In this document: positions 61,167-64,000 of the stretch, piece by piece
How positions within the stretch are numbered: the first letter of the stretch is position 1
How the letters are laid out: the number at the start of each line of letters is the position of its first letter
Origin: RYN-122 sp963761655
Lineage (GTDB): Bacteria; Actinomycetota; Actinomycetes; Mycobacteriales; SCTD01
Direction: 5' to 3'
Length of the DNA stretch: 64,000 bases
NCBI GenBank assembly: GCA_963761655.1
Contig: CAVXHI010000008.1
Coordinates: forward strand, 186,001-250,000
Made by a program: the position numbers and the translations under genes
Notes under the pieces: generated by a model
Database searches by the model: none
Seen by the model: only the letters and a program-made list of their open reading frames with translations
What the model was told of the DNA's origin: nothing

Positions 61167-61881
61167 GGCCGTCCACAGGTTGAAGTCCGTGACGGCCGAT
61201 GTCGACAAGGGCTTGGTGACCGTGGTGGAGGAGCTGCCGGCCCTGACGGGCAGCCCTCTGCTCGATCCCTGGCGGATCCGTGGCCGGCTGGCCCTGGCCG
61301 GGGCGCTCGAGCCGCCTCCCCGCCGCCAGGGCGAGACGCTCTCCGAGCGGATCCTGTGGGGACTGCTCGAGGACGAGGCGCCGGGCTGGCACCGCGAGTA
61401 CACGACCGGTCCCTACCGGCTCGACTTCTACTGCCCGCTGGCCCGGCTGGCGGTCGAGGTCGACGGCGGAAGCCACTACGGCCGCGAGGCGGCCGAGCGG
61501 GACGCCCTCCGCGACGAGTGGCACCGGCTCCGCGGCATCACGACCAAGCGCTTCTCGGCCAGCGAGGTCGAACGGGAGGCCGCCTGGGTGCTGGGGGAGG
61601 TCCAGCTGCTCGTCCGGGAGCTGTGCGGCCAGGAGCCGGTGAAGCAGGAGGCCGCGCCAGTCGCAGAGGCGAGCGATCCGCGGATCGAGCCGGACGTGCC
61701 GCTACCGCCGCCGCTCGAGGTCCTGCAGGAGCTTGTCAGCGCCGTCGTGCTCGAGGAGGAGGTCGTGGACGGGGTGCTGGAGGCGGACCTGCCCATCGAG
61801 GCGGCTTGGGCGGCCGCCTGTCGCGACGTCCTGCCCGAGCAGCGACGCCTCCTCGCCGAGATCGTGCGCATGTTCGACTAG
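61165..61881 (+). CDS. DUF559-type endonuclease-like protein
   Basis: A 238-residue protein with a Vsr-like PD-(D/E)XK region: ETLSERILWGLLEDEAPGW, YRLDFYCPLARLAVEVDGG, HYGREAAERDALRDEW and an EVERE end. The acidic pair in LDFYCP and EVDG would bind metal. An acidic C-terminal region follows. DUF559 proteins are frequent accessory genes with no firm function. The start may be later: the GTG at about 61191 would avoid the overlap with the divergent gene. Confidence 0.7.
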   Translation: MAVHRLKSVTADVDKGLVTVVEELPALTGSPLLDPWRIRGRLALAGALEPPPRRQGETLSERILWGLLEDEAPGWHREYTTGPYRLDFYCPLARLAVEVDGGSHYGREAAERDALRDEWHRLRGITTKRFSASEVEREAAWVLGEVQLLVRELCGQEPVKQEAAPVAEASDPRIEPDVPLPPPLEVLQELVSAVVLEEEVVDGVLEADLPIEAAWAAACRDVLPEQRRLLAEIVRMFD

Positions 61882-61971
61882 GAGCCCGAGCAGCGCGTTG
61901 CTCGAGCGCAATGGGTGCCGCTTGCTCCCGCAAGGCGGCAGAAGCGGTCGTCGGGCACTGCCAGGAGCGCG

Positions 61972-62382
61972 TCAGGCGGAGGCGACCACGACTGCTCCCG
62001 CCGGCACTGCGTTCCTGCGCACGACCTGCTTCCCCAGCGGAGCCAACGCCAGCACCGCGAGCCGAAAGGAGACGAGCCCGAACGGGATGCCGATCACGGT
62101 CAGGCAGAGCAGGACCCCGCTCACGACATGACCGATGGCGATCCACAGGCCGGCGAGCACGAACCAGAGGATGTTGCCGAGGGTGCTCGCAGGACCCGAC
62201 TTCGGGTTGGCGATCACCGTCCGACCGAAGGGCCAGATGACGTAGGTGGCCAACCGCCACGAGGCGATGCCGAAAGGCGCCGTGACCACCAAGAGAGTCA
62301 TGACCACGGCGGCGAACGCGTAGCCGAGCGCCAGCCAGAGTCCGGCGAGCCAGAACCAGAGGATGTTGCCGATGGTCTTCAT
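61972..62382 (-). CDS. YccF-family inner membrane protein
   Basis: A 136-residue membrane protein made of two similar YccF repeats: IGNILWFWLAGLWLALGYAF and LGNILWFVLAGLWIAIGHVV, each followed by a hydrophobic segment with a PFG motif (TAPFGIASWRLA, GIPFGLVSFRLA). Function is unknown. The ATG at 62382 gives the usual start. It lies at the boundary of the accessory region. Confidence 0.85.
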   Translation of the reverse strand: MKTIGNILWFWLAGLWLALGYAFAAVVMTLLVVTAPFGIASWRLATYVIWPFGRTVIANPKSGPASTLGNILWFVLAGLWIAIGHVVSGVLLCLTVIGIPFGLVSFRLAVLALAPLGKQVVRRNAVPAGAVVVASA

Positions 62383-62905
62383 GGGCAGCGAGCCTGACAG
62401 CCTTGCTAGACCGACGTGGCCCTTTCGCCGGTAGCGGCATGAGCGGACGTTGCGGTCCGCGGTCGAAGTGTGAGCGACGGTGCAGACAGGTGCAATGGCT
62501 GACGTCCTCGGCCCAAGGGCGTGCCAGGCTGCGACGTGGTCGTCTACGGCAAGCCCGGGACCTTGAGTTGCCAGGGCACGGGGCCGACCGCGCGGCGTCC
62601 GTAGTGCTCGAGCGGCGGCATGAGCGGCCTCCACGGCAAGCGCCGCGATGCGCTACCACGCTCGATACAGGATCGCGATCGAGCCGTCGCCGACGCGCTC
62701 TCGGACATGGCCGAGGCCAACCCGCGGCGGAGCCGCGACGCCGCGATTGATCGAGTGCTCAACGACGGCAGTAGACCGTCCCTTCAGCAAGCCCCGCCCA
62801 TCCGCGCTCCACCAACTACAGGGGCTGCAAGATCTGTAAATTGGAGTGCGACAAAGACGCGCGGGTTGGGGCCTTGACCCTTGATCTTGGACACGCACTT
62901 GGTGG
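62383..62905. other. Intergenic stretch before the IS element, no gene recognised
   Basis: About 520 bases without a convincing ORF. The composition is less GC-biased near 62650-62880 than elsewhere. Short frames on both strands look random, and I find no tRNA-end duplication here. The IS terminus must lie at its right side, near 62870-62905. Confidence 0.5.
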
Positions 62906-63814
62906 TTAGGCGGCTTGCTGAACGGTAGCGGCGGACACGGCCTCGTAGGTGTTCGGGGCCTGCTGGCCGCACCAGGAGTGGCGTCGGCGGGTGTTGTAGC
63001 GGGTCGCCCAACGGAAGACCTCACGGCGGCAGGACAGCTCGTCGCTGAACGCCGCGGCGCCCGCCAGGAGCTCGCGCTTGAGGGTGGCGTTGAACGACTC
63101 GGCGAGGGCGTTGTCGGCACTGCTCCCGACCGCACCCATCGACTGCACGACGCCGAGGGACTTGCAGAGCTCGGCGTAGGCCCGAGAGGTGTACTGGGCT
63201 CCGTGGTCGGCGTGGAACACCGCGCCGGCCAGGCTCCCCCGGGTCGCGGCAGCGGCGTGCAGAGCGTCGGCGATGAGGTCGGTGCGCATGTGGTCGGCGA
63301 CGGCCCAGCCCACCAGCCTGCGGCTGTAGCAGTCGATGATGGTAGCAAGGTAGAGGTTGCGACCGCAGCCGAGCGGCAGGTAGGTGATGTCCCCGACGTA
63401 CTTGAGGTTCGGGGCGGGGGCGGTGAAGTCCCGCTTCACCAGGTCCTCGACCTTGGCGTCCGCGGGCTCCGGGACGGTCGTGCGCACGCGGCGTCGTAGC
63501 CGCAGGCCGGGCAGGTGGTGGGCGCGCATGACCCGGGCGACGCGCTTGTGGTTCACCCTGTCCTCGGGCGCGACCCCGTCGTTGAGCTCGGCGGTCACCC
63601 GCGGCGCTCCGTAGGCCCGGTCCCCGCCCTGCTTGGGGTCCTGCACGGTCTTGATCTGCGCGGCGAGCGCGGCGTCGCGCGCGGCCCGCTCCGCCCGCCC
63701 CGGCGCGGCTTTCTCCCACGCGTAGTACGCCGAGCGGCAGACCTCGACGCCCTGGCACAGCCGCTTCACCTCGAAGGCGTCCCGGTGGTCGGCAACGAAC
63801 TGGAAGCGGCTCAC
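62906..63814 (-). CDS. IS3-family transposase, OrfB
   Basis: A 302-residue integrase-core protein: HTH_21 region (KRLCQGVEVCRSAYYAWEK, YGAPRVTAEL) and the DDE catalytic domain, with Asp in YVGDITYLP, Asp in FHADHGAQYTS and Glu in NALAESFNATLKREL. It looks intact. The GTG overlaps the OrfA stop in GTGA, suggesting translational coupling rather than a long overlap with programmed slippage. Confidence 0.95.
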   Translation of the reverse strand: MSRFQFVADHRDAFEVKRLCQGVEVCRSAYYAWEKAAPGRAERAARDAALAAQIKTVQDPKQGGDRAYGAPRVTAELNDGVAPEDRVNHKRVARVMRAHHLPGLRLRRRVRTTVPEPADAKVEDLVKRDFTAPAPNLKYVGDITYLPLGCGRNLYLATIIDCYSRRLVGWAVADHMRTDLIADALHAAAATRGSLAGAVFHADHGAQYTSRAYAELCKSLGVVQSMGAVGSSADNALAESFNATLKRELLAGAAAFSDELSCRREVFRWATRYNTRRRHSWCGQQAPNTYEAVSAATVQQAA

Positions 63815-64000
63815 CAGATCGTCTCGCCGGCGAAATACTTCGCCGCCGACCGCAAGATCTCCCGCTCGGTCGTGAGCTTGGTCGTCTCAGCCTCCAGCTC
63901 CCGGACCCGGGCCTCGAGCCGCGCCAACTTCACCGCCTGCGACTCCGCCCGACCGGTCCCACCACCGCCTGGCGAGCGGCCCCTGGCCGCCGCCGGCGGC
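63811..64000 (-). CDS. IS3-family transposase, OrfA (partial)
   Basis: The C-terminal 62 residues of an IS3 OrfA: a leucine-zipper-like stretch (VKLARLEARVRELEAETTKL) and the typical end EILRSAAKYFAGETIW. The DNA-binding N-terminus lies beyond the window. Confidence 0.9.
   Translation of the reverse strand, partial: PPAAARGRSPGGGGTGRAESQAVKLARLEARVRELEAETTKLTTEREILRSAAKYFAGETIW

Larger units (their letters stand above)
62880..64000 (-). mobile_element. IS3-family insertion sequence, cut by the window end
   Basis: Two overlapping reading frames, orfA and orfB, give the IS3 arrangement, transcribed toward lower coordinates. One end falls near 62880, judged from the stop of orfB at 62906. The other end is outside the window, so terminal repeats and target duplication cannot be checked. 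Confidence 0.8.

Overview
This window is a GC-rich chromosomal segment, roughly 72-75 % GC by eye. Many starts are GTG, third codon positions are strongly GC-biased, and many neighbouring genes overlap by ATGA or GTGA. The housekeeping order comEC / holA / rpsT / lepA / hemW / hrcA-dnaJ-rsmE / HIT-phoH-ybeY-CBS-era / recO-uppS-zur-znu / glyS / dgt-dnaG is typical of Actinomycetes. Families largely confined to that class, such as DUF5709 and the MT0933-type small antitoxin, agree. I cannot name the genus.

Layout. 0-5 kb: the 3' end of comEC, a conserved three-gene ATP-grasp / alpha-E / transglutaminase module whose ATP-grasp gene is frameshifted, then holA. 5-14 kb: rpsT, lepA, an amino-acid permease, a PIG-L deacetylase, a DrrAB-type ABC exporter, a secreted PQQ-type sugar dehydrogenase and hemW. 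14-22 kb: a DEAD-box helicase behind a long structured leader, an AlgX-like secreted protein, an epoxide-hydrolase-like enzyme, and hrcA-dnaJ-rsmE behind a clear CIRCE operator. 22-33 kb: phoH interrupted by a 358-residue intein, a serine hydrolase, a frameshifted ybeY, a CBS membrane protein, a degenerate cytidine deaminase, era, an EAL-domain c-di-GMP phosphodiesterase, recO and uppS. 33-36 kb: a zinc operon (znuA-znuC-znuB-zur) with a candidate Zur box. 36-46 kb: glyS, an AbiEi/DUF559-like gene bracketed by two 61-bp repeats, uraA/upp, dgt and dnaG. 46-54 kb: a subtilase, then a heptose/glycan operon (gmhB, GT9, GT4, gmhA, hldE, SDR, GT9). 54-58.5 kb: topoisomerase IB, small stress-type proteins, and two tRNA genes. 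58.5-64 kb: accessory DNA downstream of tRNA-Met, with a tyrosine integrase, a HepT/MntA-type toxin-antitoxin pair, an HTH/DUF559 divergent pair, a YccF protein and an IS3-family element cut by the window edge.

How the genes work together. The zinc operon looks self-regulated: Zur is co-transcribed with the importer it should repress. hrcA and dnaJ form an autoregulated heat-shock unit. The heptose operon carries the phosphatase, isomerase and bifunctional kinase/adenylyltransferase needed for an ADP-heptose donor, next to three glycosyltransferases that could use it. MntA carries its own DNA-binding domain and lies upstream of HepT, with a palindrome just before its start that could be its operator.

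The most notable item is the PhoH intein. It begins with Ala, lacks an N-terminal nucleophile, and carries the Trp/Cys/Thr signature of class 3 inteins plus an apparently intact LAGLIDADG endonuclease. Separately, three genes (comEC end, ATP-grasp, ybeY) show single-base frame problems, two of them in C runs. These may be sequencing errors rather than real mutations.
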